Shown: piece after piece, positions 1 to 9,484 of the stretch
Layout: every line of letters begins with the position of its first letter
Numbering within the stretch: the stretch's first letter is position 1
Source of the DNA: Larix kaempferi
Taxonomy: Eukaryota > Streptophyta > Pinopsida > Pinales > Pinaceae
Length of the DNA stretch: 64,000 nt
Direction of reading: 5' to 3'
Assembly (NCBI GenBank): GCA_027924585.1
Contig: BSBM01002118.1
Location: forward strand, 62,001-126,000
The notes under the pieces: generated by a model
What the model was told of the DNA's origin: nothing
What the model saw: the letters and a program-made list of their open reading frames with translations, nothing else
Database searches by the model: none
Translations under genes and position numbers: made by a program

Positions 1-296
1 CCCAAGCCTAGCGAAAATGCACGGTCGAGTTTTGAATTTGACCAACTTCTCGGAATTGAAAATTGATTATAGATTTGGATGTCCCGTTGGTAGACAAATG
101 CGCACGCAAACTTTCGTGATGTTCCGAGCTATTTTCTCACTCTTTAAGCCTAAGTCTAGCGAAAACGCACGGTCGAGTTTCGAATTTGACCAACTTCTCG
201 GAATTAAAAATGGAGCATAGATTTGGATGTCCCGTTGGTAGAAAAATGCGCACGCCAACTTTCGTGACGTTCCGAGCTATTTTCACACCCTTTAAG

Positions 297-888
297 CCCA
301 AGTCTAGCGAAAACGCACGATCGAGTTTCAACTTTGACCAACTTCTCGGAATTGAAATTTGAGAATAGTTTTGGATGTCCCATTGGTAGACAGGCGTCCA
401 CACCAACTTTCGTGACGTTCCGAGCTATTTTCTCCCCCTTTAAGCCCAAGTCTAGCGAAAACGCACGATCGAGTTTCAACTTTGACCAACCTCTCGGAAT
501 TTAATTTTGAGAATAGATTTGGATGTCCCATTGGTAGACAGGCGTCCACACCAACTTTCGTGACGTTCCGAGCTATTTTCTCCCCCTTTAAGCCCAAGTC
601 TAGCGAAAACGCACGATCGAGTTTCAACTTTGACCAACCTCTCGGAATTTAATTTTGAGAATAGATTTGGATGTCCCATTGGTAGACAGGCGTCCACACC
701 AACTTTCGTGACGTTTTGGGCTATTTTCTCCCCCTTTGAGCCCAAGTCTAGCGAAAACGCACGATCAAGTTTCAACTTTGACCAACCTCTCGGAATTTAA
801 TTTTGAGAATAGATTTGGATGTCCCATTGGTAGACAAGCGTCCACACCAACGTTCGTGACATTCCGAGCTATTTTCATCCCATTTAAG
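297..888. repeat. Run of nearly identical single units (local amplification)
   Basis: The units starting at 445, 593 and 741 share GACCAACCTCTCGG and TTTAATTTTGAGAATAG and differ at only a few bases. The preceding unit at 297 is of the same class but reads CTTCTCGG and GAAATTTGAG. This is one-unit tandem amplification. The equivalent places hold two such units at 12867-13162 and 41958-42253, and three at 60643-61086, so copy number differs between copies of module A. Confidence 0.85.
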
Positions 889-892
889 GAAA
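876..892. repeat. 12-bp deletion at a unit boundary
   Basis: ATTTTCATCCCATTTAAGG replaces the usual boundary, removing 12 bp including the CCCAAG box, so the unit pair 741-1024 is 284 bp instead of 296. The same deletion marks the pairs 1552-1835, 13015-13298, 13595-13878, 42106-42389, 42917-43200, 60939-61222 and 61750-62033. All lie in module A, so they descend from module copying. Confidence 0.88.
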
Positions 893-1024
893 ATGCACGA
901 TCGAGTTTTGACTTTGACCAAATTCCCGGAATTGAAAATTGAGCATAGATTTGGATGTCCCGTTGGTAGACAAGTGCGCACGCCAATGTTTGTGACGTTC
1001 CGAACTAATTTCACACCGTTTAAG

Positions 1025-1107
1025 CCCAAGTCTATGGAAAATGCACGGTCGATTTTCAACTTTGACCAACTTTCATGACGTTCCGAGCTATTTTCTCCCC
1101 CTTTAAG
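1025..1107. repeat. 83-bp truncated unit (65-bp internal deletion)
   Basis: The unit reads TTGACCAACTTTCATGACG, joining the first CCAACTT of the unit directly to the second. The two copies of CCAACTT start at unit positions 42 and 107, exactly 65 bp apart, which equals the deletion. The same truncated unit occurs at 42390-42472 and 61223-61305. It is absent from the copy of module A at 12423, where the following unit is also missing. Confidence 0.92.
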
Positions 1108-1983
1108 CCCAAGTCTAGGGAAAACGCACGATCGAGTTTCAACTTTGACAAACCTCTCGGAATTAAAAATTGACCATAGATTTGGATGTCCCATTGGTAG
1201 ACAAATGCGCACGCCAACGTTCGTGACATTCCAAGATATTTTCTCACCCTTTAAGCCCAAGTCTAGCGAAAATGCACTGTCGATTTTCAACTTTGACCAA
1301 CTTCTCGGAATATAAATTTGAGAATAGATTTGGATGTGACATTGGTAGACGGGCATCCACGCCAACTTTCGTGACGTTCTGAGCTATTTTCTCCCCCTTT
1401 AAGCCCAAGTGTAGCGAAAATGCACGATCGAGTTTCAACTTTGACCAACTTCTCGGAATTGAAATTTGAGAATAGTTTTGGATGTCCCATTGGTAGACAG
1501 GCGTCCACACCAACTTTCGTGACGTTTCGAGCTATTTTCTCCCCCTTTAAGCCCAAGTCTAGCGAAAACGCACGATCGAGTTTCAACTTTGACCAACCTC
1601 TCGGAATTTAATTTTGAGAATAGATTTGGATGTCCCATTGGTAGACAAGCGTCCACACCAACTTTCGTGACATTCCGAGCTATTTTCATCCCATTTAGGG
1701 AAAATGCACGATCGAGTTTCGACTTTGACCAAATTCCCGGAATTGAAAATTGAGCATAGATTTGGATGTCCCGTTGGTAGACAAGTGCGTACGCCAACGT
1801 TCGTGACGTTCTGAACTAATTTCACACCCTTTAAGCACAAGTCTACGGAAAACGCACGGTCGATTTTCAACTTTGACCAACTTCTCACAATTTAAATTTG
1901 AGAATAGATTTGGATGTCACAGTTGTTGACATGTGCGCTCTACAACTTTTGTGATTTTACGAACTAATTTCACACAGTTTAAT

Positions 1984-2264
1984 CCCAAGTGTAGAGAAAA
2001 TGCATGGTGGCATTTCGACTTTGACCAATTTCTTGGAATTGAAATTTGAGAATAGCTTTGGATGTCCCATTGGTAGACAAGCATCCTCACCAACTTTCGT
2101 GACGTTCCAAGCTATTTTCTCCTCTACCGAAAACATACGGTCGAGTTTCAACTTTCACCAACTTCTCGTAATTGAAGATTGAGCATAGTTTTGGATGTCC
2201 CATTTGTAGACATTTGCGCACAACAACTTTCGTGAGATTCCAAGCTAATTTAACACCCTTTAAG
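1984..2264. repeat. Unit pair with 15-bp boundary deletion
   Basis: At 2115-2133 the boundary reads TTTTCTCCTCTACCGAAAAC, lacking 15 bp that include the TTTAAGCCCAAG box. Ten pairs carry this deletion: 1984-2264, 4034-4314, 14027-14307, 19950-20230, 23607-23887, 43349-43629, 46685-46964, 51974-52254, 54466-54745 and 62182-62462. They fall in two contexts, inside module A and at the start of module B, so the marker predates the split of these modules. Confidence 0.88.
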
Positions 2265-5200
2265 CCCAAGTCTAGCGAAAACGCACGATAGAATTTCAAC
2301 TTTGACAAACTTCTCGGAATTGAAATATGAGAATAGATTTGGATGTCCCGTTGGTAGACAAGTACGCACGCCAACTTTCGTGACGTTCGGAGCTATTTTC
2401 CTACACTTTAAGCCCAAGTCTAGCGAAAATGCACGATCGAGTTTCAACTTTGACCAACTTCTCTGAATTAAAATTTGACAATAGTTTTGGATGTCCCATT
2501 GGTAGACAAGCGTCCACACCAACTTCGTGACGTTTCGAGCTATTTTCTCCCCCTTTAAGCCCAAGTCTAGCGAAAACGCACGGTCGAGTTTCAAATTCGA
2601 CCAACTTCTCAGAATTGAAAATTGAGCATAGATTTGGATGTCCCGTTGGTAGACAAATGTGCACGCCAACTTTCGTGACGTTCCGAGCTATTTTCCCACC
2701 CTTTAAGCCCAAGTCTAGCAAAAATGCACGATCTTGTTTCAACTTTAACCAACTTCTCGGAATTGAAATTTTAGAATAGTTTTGGATGTCCCATTGGTAG
2801 ACAAGCGTCCACACCAACTTTCGTGACGTTCCGAGCTATTTTCTCCCCATTTAAGCCCAAGTCTAGCGAAAATGTACGGTCAATTTTCAACTTTGACCAA
2901 CTTCTCGCAATTTAAATTTAAGAATAGATTTGGATGTCACATTTGTAGACATGTGCGCACTACAACTTTCGTGATTTTACGAGCTAATCTCACACACTTT
3001 AATCCCAAGTCTAGAGAAAACGCATGGTGGCGTTTCGATTTTGACCAATTTCTTGGAATTCAAATTTGAGAATAGTGTTGGATGTCCCATTGGTAGAAAA
3101 GCGTCCACACCAACTTTCGTGACATTCCGAGCTATTTTCTACCCCTTTAAGCCCAACTGTAGCGAAAACATACGGTCAAGTTAAGACTTTCACCAACTTC
3201 TCGGAATTGAAAATTGAGCATAGATTTGGATGTCCCATTTGTAGACATTCACGCACAACAACTTTCGTCACATTACGAGCTAATTTAACACCCTTTAAGC
3301 TCAAGTCTAGCGAAAACGCATGGTAGCATTTCGACTTTGACCAACTTCTCGGAATTGAAATATGAGAATAGATTTGGATGTACCGTTGGAAGACAAGTGC
3401 GCACACCAACTTTCGTGACGTTCCGAGCTATTTTCCCACCCTTTAAGCCCAAGTCTAGCGAAAATGCACGATCGAGTTTCAACTTTGACAAACTTCTCGA
3501 AATTGAAATTTGAGAATAGTTTTGGATGTCCCATTGGTAGACAAGCATGCACACCAACTTTCGTGACGTTCCGAGCTATTTTCTTCCCCTTTAAGCCCAA
3601 ATCTAGTGAGAACGCACGGTCAAGTTTCGAATTTGACCAACTTCTCGGAATTGAAAATTGAGCATAGATTTGGATGTCCCGTTGGTAGACAAATGCGCAC
3701 ACCAACTTTCATGACGTTCCGAGATATTTTCTCACCCTTTACGCCTAAGTCTAGCGAAAATGCACGGTCGATTTTCAACTTTGACCAACTTCTCGGAATT
3801 TAAATTTGAGAATGGATTTGGATGTCACATTGGTAGACGAGCATCCACGCCAGCTTTCGTGACGTTCCGAGCTATTTTAACACCCTTTAAGCCCAAGGCT
3901 AGCGAAAATGTACGGCCGAATTTCGAATTTGACCAACTTCTCTTAATTGAAGAATGGATTTGGATGTCACATTGGTAGACGAGCGTCCACACCAACTTTC
4001 ATGACGTTCCGAGATATTTTCTCACCCTTTACGCCTAAGTCTAGCGAAAATGCACGGTCGATTTTCAACTTTGACCAACTTCTCGGAATTTAAATTTGAG
4101 AATAGTTTTGGATGTCCCATTGGTAGACAAGCATCCACACCAACTTTCGTGACGTTCCAAGCTATTTTCTCCTCTACCGAAAACGTACGGTCGAGTTTCA
4201 ACTTTCACCAACTTCTCGTAATTGAAGATTGAGCATAGTTTTGGATGTCCCATTTGTAGACATTTGCGCACAACAACTTTCGTGAGATTCCGAGCTAATT
4301 TCACACCCTTTAAGCCCAAGTCTAGCGAAAACGCACGGTCGATTTTCAACTTTGACGAACTTTTCAGAATATAAATTTGAGAATAGATTTGGATGTCACA
4401 TTGGTAGACAAGCGTCCACACCAATTTTCGTGACGTTCCGAGCTATTTTCTCCCCCTTTAAGCCCAAGTCAAGCGAAAACGCACGGTCGAGTTTCGAATT
4501 TGACTAACTTCTCGGAATTCAAAATTGAGCATAGATTTGGATGTCCCGTTGGTAGATAAGTGCACACGCCAACTTTCGTGACGTTCCGAGCTATTTTCTT
4601 CCCCTTTAAGCCCAACTCTAGAGAAAACGCACAATCGTGTTTCGGCTTTGACCTACTTCTCGAAAATGAAAATCGAGAATAGATTTGGATGTCCCATTTC
4701 TAGACATGCGTGCACAGCAACTTTTGTGACGTTACGAGCTAATTTTACACCCTTTACGCTCAAGTCTAGCGAAAACGCACGGTGGCGTTTCGGCTTTGAC
4801 CAACTCCTTGGAATTGAAATTTGAGAATAGATTTGGATGTCCCATTGGTAGACAAGTGCGCATGCCAAGTTTCGTGACGTTCCAAGCTATTTTATCGCCC
4901 TTTAAGCCCAAGCCTAGCGAAAACGCACGGTTGAGTTTCGAATTTGACCAACTTCTCGGAATTAAAAATTGAGCATAGATTTGGATGTCCCGTTGGTAGA
5001 CAAATGCGCACGCCAACTTTCGTCCCATTACGAGCTAATTTCACACCCTTTAAGCTCAAGTCGAGCGAAAACGCACGGTCGAGTTTCGAATTTGACCAAC
5101 TTCTCAGAATTGAAAATTGAGCATAGATTTGGATGTCCCGTTGGTAGACAAATGCACACACCAACTTCCGTGACGTTCCGAGCTATTTTCTCACCCTTTA

Positions 5201-6237
5201 AGTCTAAGTCTAGTGAAAACGCACGGTCGAGTTTCGAATTTGACCAACTTCTCGGAATTGAAAATTGAGCATAGATTTGGATGTCTCGTTGGTAGACAAA
5301 TGCGCACGCCAAGTTTTGTAACATTCCGAGCTATTTTCTCACCCGTTAAGCTCAAGTCTAGCGAAAATGCACGGTCGATTTTCAACTTTGACCTACTTCT
5401 CAGAATTGAAATATGAGAATAGATTTGGATGTCACATTGGTAGACGAGCGTCCACGCCAACTTTCGTGACGTTCCGAGCTATTTTCTCCCCCTTTAAGCC
5501 CAAGTGTAGCGAAAACGTACGGTCGAGTTACGACTTTCACAAACTTCTCGAAATTGAAATATGAGAATAGATTTGGATGTCCCATTAGAAGACAAGCGTC
5601 CACACCAACTTTCATGATGTTCCGAGCTATTTTCTCCCCCTTTAAGCCCAAGTCTAGCGAAAACGCACGATCCAGTTTCAACTTTGACCAACTTCTCGGA
5701 ATTGAAATTTGAGAATAGTTTTGGATGTCCCATTGGTAGACAAGCGTCCACACAAACTTTCATGACGTTTCAAGCTATTTTCTCCCCCTTTAAGCCCAAT
5801 TCTAGCGAAAACGCACGATCGAGTTTCAACTTTGACCAACTTCTCGGAATTGAAATTTGAGAATAGTTTTTGATGTCCCATTGGTAGACAAGCGTCCACA
5901 CCAACTTTCATGACGTTCCGAGCTGTTTTCTCCCCCTTTAAGCCCAAGTCTAGCGAAAACGCACGGTCGAGTTTCGAATTTGACAACTTCTCGGAATTAA
6001 AAATTGAGCATAGATTTGGATGTCCCGTTGGTAGACAAATGCGCACGCCAACTTTCGTGACATTCCGAGCTATTTTCTCACCCTTTAAGCCCATGTTTAG
6101 CGAAAACGCACGGTCGATTTTCAACTTTGACCAACTTCTCGGAATATAAATTTGAGAATAGATTTGGATGTCGCATTGGTAGACGAGCGTCCACGCCAAC
6201 TTTCATGACGTTCCGAGCTATTTTCACACCCTTTAAG

Positions 6238-6310
6238 CCCAAGTCTAGCGAAAATGCACGATCGAGTTTCAACTTTCGTGACGATCCGAGCTGTTTTCTC
6301 CCCCTTTAAG
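6238..6310. repeat. 73-bp truncated unit (75-bp deletion)
   Basis: The unit reads GAGTTTCAACTTTCGTGACG, so the first CAACTTT (unit position 33) is fused to the last CAACTTT (unit position 108), removing exactly the 75 bp between them. It is followed by the substitution GACGATCCGAGCTG. Confidence 0.92.
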
Positions 6311-6605
6311 CCCAAGTCTAGCGAAAACGCACAGTCGAGTTTCGAATTGGACCAACTTCTCGGAATTAAAATTGAGGATAGATTTGGATGTCTCGTTGGT
6401 AGACAAATGCGCACGCCAACTTTCGTGACATTCCGAGCTATTTTCTCACCCTTTAAGACCATGTCTAGCGAAAACGCACGGCCGATTTTCAACTTTGACC
6501 AACTTCTCGGAATATAAATTTGAGAATAGATTTGGATGTCGCATTGGTAGACGAGCGTCCACGCCAACTTTCATGACGTTCCGAGCTATTTTCACACCCT
6601 TTAAG

Positions 6606-6678
6606 CCCAAGTCTAGCGAAAATGCACGATCGAGTTTGAACTTTCGTGACGATCCGAGCTGTTTTCTCCCCCTTTAAG
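6606..6678. repeat. Second 73-bp truncated unit
   Basis: It has the same CAACTTT-to-CAACTTT fusion as the unit 368 bp upstream, followed by the same GACGATCCGAGCTG variant. It reads GAGTTTGAAC where the first copy has GAGTTTCAAC, a change after duplication. Confidence 0.92.
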
Positions 6679-6826
6679 CCCAAGTCTAGCGAAAACGCAC
6701 AGTCGAGTTTCGAATTGGACCAACTTCTCGGAATTGAAAATTGAGCATAGATTTGGATGTCCCGTTGGTAGACAAATGCGCACACCAACTTTCGTGACGT
6801 TCCGAGCTATTTTCTCACCCTTTAAG

Positions 6827-8300
6827 CCTAATTCTAGCGAAAACGAATGGTCGAGTTTCGAATTTGACCAACTTCTCGGAATTAAAAATTGAGCATAGAT
6901 TTGGATGTCCCGTTGGTAGACAAATGCGCATGCCAACTTTCGTCACATTACGAGCTAATTTCACACCCTTTAAGCTCAAGTCGAGCGAAAACGCACGGTC
7001 GAGTTTCGAATTTGACCAACTTCTCGGAATTGAAAATTGAGCATAGATTTGGATGTCCTATTGGTAGACAAATGCGCACACCAACTTTCGTGACGTTCCG
7101 AGCTATTTTCTCGCCCTTTAAGCCTAAGTCTAGCGAAAACACACGGTCAAGTTTCGAATTTGACCAACTTCTCGGAATTGAAATATGAGAATAGATTTGG
7201 ATGTCCCGTTGGTAGACAAATGCGCACGCCAATTTTCGTGACATTCCCAGCTATTTTCTCACCCTTTAAGCCCATGTCTAGCGAAAATGCACGGTCGATT
7301 TTCAACTTTGACCAACTTCTCGGAATATAAATTTGAGAATAGATTTGGATGTCACATTGGTAGACGAGCGTCCACGCCAACTTTCGTGACGTTCCGAGCT
7401 ATTTTCTCCCCCTTTAAGCCCAAGTGTAGCGAAAACGTACGGTCGAGTTACGACTTTCACCAACTTCTCGGAATTGAAAATTGAGCATAAATTTGGATGT
7501 CCCATTTGTAGACATTCGCGCACAACTACTTTCGTCACATTACGAGCTAATGTAACACCCTTTAAGCTCAAGTCTAGCGAAAACGCATGGTGGCATTTCC
7601 ACTTTGACCAACTTCTCGGAATTGAAATAAGAGAATAGCTTTGGATGTCCCGTTGGTAGACACACGCCAACTTTCGTGACGTTCGGAGCTATTTTCCCAC
7701 CCTTTAAGCCCACGTCTAGCGAAAATGCACGATCGAGTTTCGACTTTGACCAACTTCTCTGAATTGAAATTTGACAATAGTTTTGGATGTCCCACTGGTA
7801 GACGAGCGTCCACGCCAACTTTCGTGACGTTCCGAGCTATTTTCTCCCCCTTTAAGCCCAAGTGTAGCGAAAACGTACGGTCGAGTTACGACTTTCACCA
7901 ACTTCTCGGAATTGAAAATTGAGCATAGATTTGGATGTCCCATTTGTAGACATTCGCGCACAACTACTTTCGTCACATTAAGAGCTAATGTAACACCCTT
8001 TAAGCTCAAGTCTAGCGAAAACGCATGGTGGCATTTCAACTTTGACCAACTTCTCGGAATTGAAATAAGAGAATAGATTTGGATGTGCCGTTGGTAGACA
8101 AGTACGCACGCCAACTTTCGTGACGTTCGGAGCTATTTTCCCACCCTTTAAGCCCACGTCTAGCGAAAATGCACGATCGAGTTTCGACTTTGACCAACTT
8201 CTCTGAATTGAAATTTGACAATAGTTTTGGATGTCACATTGGTAGACGAGCGTCCACGCCAACTTTCGTGACGTTCCGAGCTATTTTCTCACCCTTTAAG
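6827..8300. repeat. Module C, copy 1, with internal three-unit duplication
   Basis: Diagnostic sequences are CTCAAGTCGAGCG (6975), CCCATGTCTAGCG (7271), AAGTGTAGCGAAAACGTACG (7419), CCCATTTGTAGACATTCGCG, CGCATGGTGGCATTTCC, and CCCACGTCTAGCG with TTTGACAATAG. Units 7419-7856 are repeated as 7857-8300. The first copy is 438 bp because the unit at 7567 lost 6 bp (GGTAGACACACGCC). The module recurs at 11260, 29808, 37223 and 59036 and in part elsewhere. Confidence 0.87.
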
Positions 8301-9484
8301 CCCAAGTCTATCGAAAACGCACGATCAAGCTTCAACTTTGATTAACTTCTCTTAATTGAAATTTGAGAATAGTTTTGGATGTCCCACTGGTAGACAAGCG
8401 TCCACACCAACTTTCGTGACATTCCGAGCTATTTTCTCCCCCTTTAAGCCCAAGCCTAGCGAAAACGCACGGTCGAGTTTCGAATTTGACCAACTTCTCG
8501 GAATTGAAAATTGAGCATAGATTTGGATGTCCCATTGGTAGACAAATGCGCACGCAAACTTTCGTGATGTTCCGAGCTATTTTCTCACTTCTTAAGCCTA
8601 ATTCTAGCGAAAACGCACGGTCGAGTTTCGAATTTGACCAACTTCTCGGAATTAAAAATTGAGCATAGATTTGGATGTCCCGTTGGTAGACAAATGAGCA
8701 CGCCAACTTTCGTGACGTTCCGAGCTATTTTCACACCCTTTAAGCCCAGGTCTAGCGAAAACGCACGATCGAGTTTCAACTTTGACCAACTTCTCGGAAT
8801 TGAAATTTGAGAATAGTTTTGAATGTCCCATTGGTAGACAAGCGTCCACACCAACTTTCGTGACGTTCCGAGCTATTTTCTCCCCCTTTAAGCCTAAGTC
8901 TAGCGAAAACACACCGTCGAGTTTCGGATTTGACCAACTTCTCGGAATTGAAAATTGAGCATAGATTTGGATGTCCCGTTGGTAGACAAATGCGCACGCC
9001 AACTTTCGTGACGTTCCGAGCTATTTTCTCACCCTTTAAGCCTAAGTCTAGCGAAAATGCACGGTCGATTTTCAACTTTGACCAACTTCTTGGAATTTAA
9101 ATTTACGAATAGATTTCGATGTCACATTGGTAGACGAACGTCCACGCCAACTTTCGTGGTGTTCCGAGCTATTTTCTCACCCTTTAAGCCTAATTCTAGC
9201 GAAAATGCACGGTCGATTTTTAACATTGACTAGCTTCTCGGAATTTAAATTTGAGAATGGATTTGGATGTCACATTGGTAGACGAGCGTCCACACCAACT
9301 TTCGTGACGTTCCGAGCTATTTTCACACCCTTGAAGCCCAAGTCTAGCGAAAACGCACGATCGAGTTTCAACTTTGACCAACTTCTCGGAATTGAAATTT
9401 GAGAATAGTTTTTGATGTCCCATTGGTAGACAAGCGTCCACACCAACTTTCATGACGTTCCGAGCTGTTTTCTCCACCTTTAAG
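8301..9484. repeat. Module E, copy 1
   Basis: It starts with a unit reading TTTGATTAACTTCTCTTAATTG. Further units have CACTTCTTAAGCC (8587), CCCAGGTCTAGCG (8745), AACACACCGTCGAGTTTCGG (8909), TTTACGAATAGATTTCGATG (9102) and TTTGACTAGC-like variants (around 9226). It recurs at 30822 (offset 22521), 18368 (partial), 27441 (two units shorter) and 38259 (one unit longer). Confidence 0.86.

Larger units (their letters stand above)
1..4033. repeat. Module A, copy 1 (cut by window edge)
   Basis: About 28 units. In order it carries: units with GCACGCAAACTTTCGTGATG; three almost identical units at 445-888; two 12-bp deletion sites; an 83-bp unit; units with CACAGTTGTTGACATGTGCG (around 1917); a 15-bp deletion site (around 2120); GTGGCGTTTCGATTTTGACC (around 3027); and a 142-bp unit ending at 4033. 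It recurs at 12423, 41515 and 60199 and in part at 51740. Compared with the copy at 12423 it has lost three units between 2413 and 2560. Confidence 0.9.
4034..6826. repeat. Module B, copy 1
   Basis: It starts with the 15-bp-deleted pair, then has units with CACAATCGTGTTTCGGC (4611), CCCATTTCTAGACATGCG (around 4695), GTGGCGTTTCGGC (4759), CTCAAGTCGAGCG (5055), a CCCGTTAAGCTCAAG boundary (5351) and CCCATTAGAAGACAAGCG (around 5578). Its first 1.1 kb recur at 19950 and 23607 (offsets 15916 and 19573). Longer stretches recur at 46685 and 54466 (offset 42648 for the former from 5055 onward). It ends in a duplicated 368-bp block. Confidence 0.88.
6090..6826. repeat. Tandem 368-bp block containing a truncated unit
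   Basis: Two successive blocks, 6090-6457 and 6458-6826, each consist of a full unit, a 73-bp unit and another full unit. The 368-bp period is three units less the 75-bp deletion less one A lost at about 6368. The truncation must therefore have arisen before the block was duplicated. Confidence 0.9.

Noticed and set aside
772-1365. A 197-codon minus-strand open frame and hundreds of 60-180 codon frames on both strands as genes
   Set aside because: The same peptides recur in every unit, in shifting registers on both strands. Frames start and stop at unit-specific positions. No frame is kept across module copies when indels occur, and no known domain is recognisable.
1694-1700. TTTAGGG, the plant telomere heptamer, at the 12-bp deletion sites (also near 13738, 42248, 43058)
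   Set aside because: It is a single heptamer made by the deletion joint in CCATTTAGGGAAAATG, never in tandem. The variant at 882 reads TTTAAGG. It is not a telomere tract.
2640-2670. CENP-B box-like sequence around CCCGTTGG or TTTCGTGACGTTCCG
   Set aside because: Neither strand fits the core TTCG-N4-A-N2-CGGG; the A and the CGGG positions do not match. Similarity is limited to a few bases.
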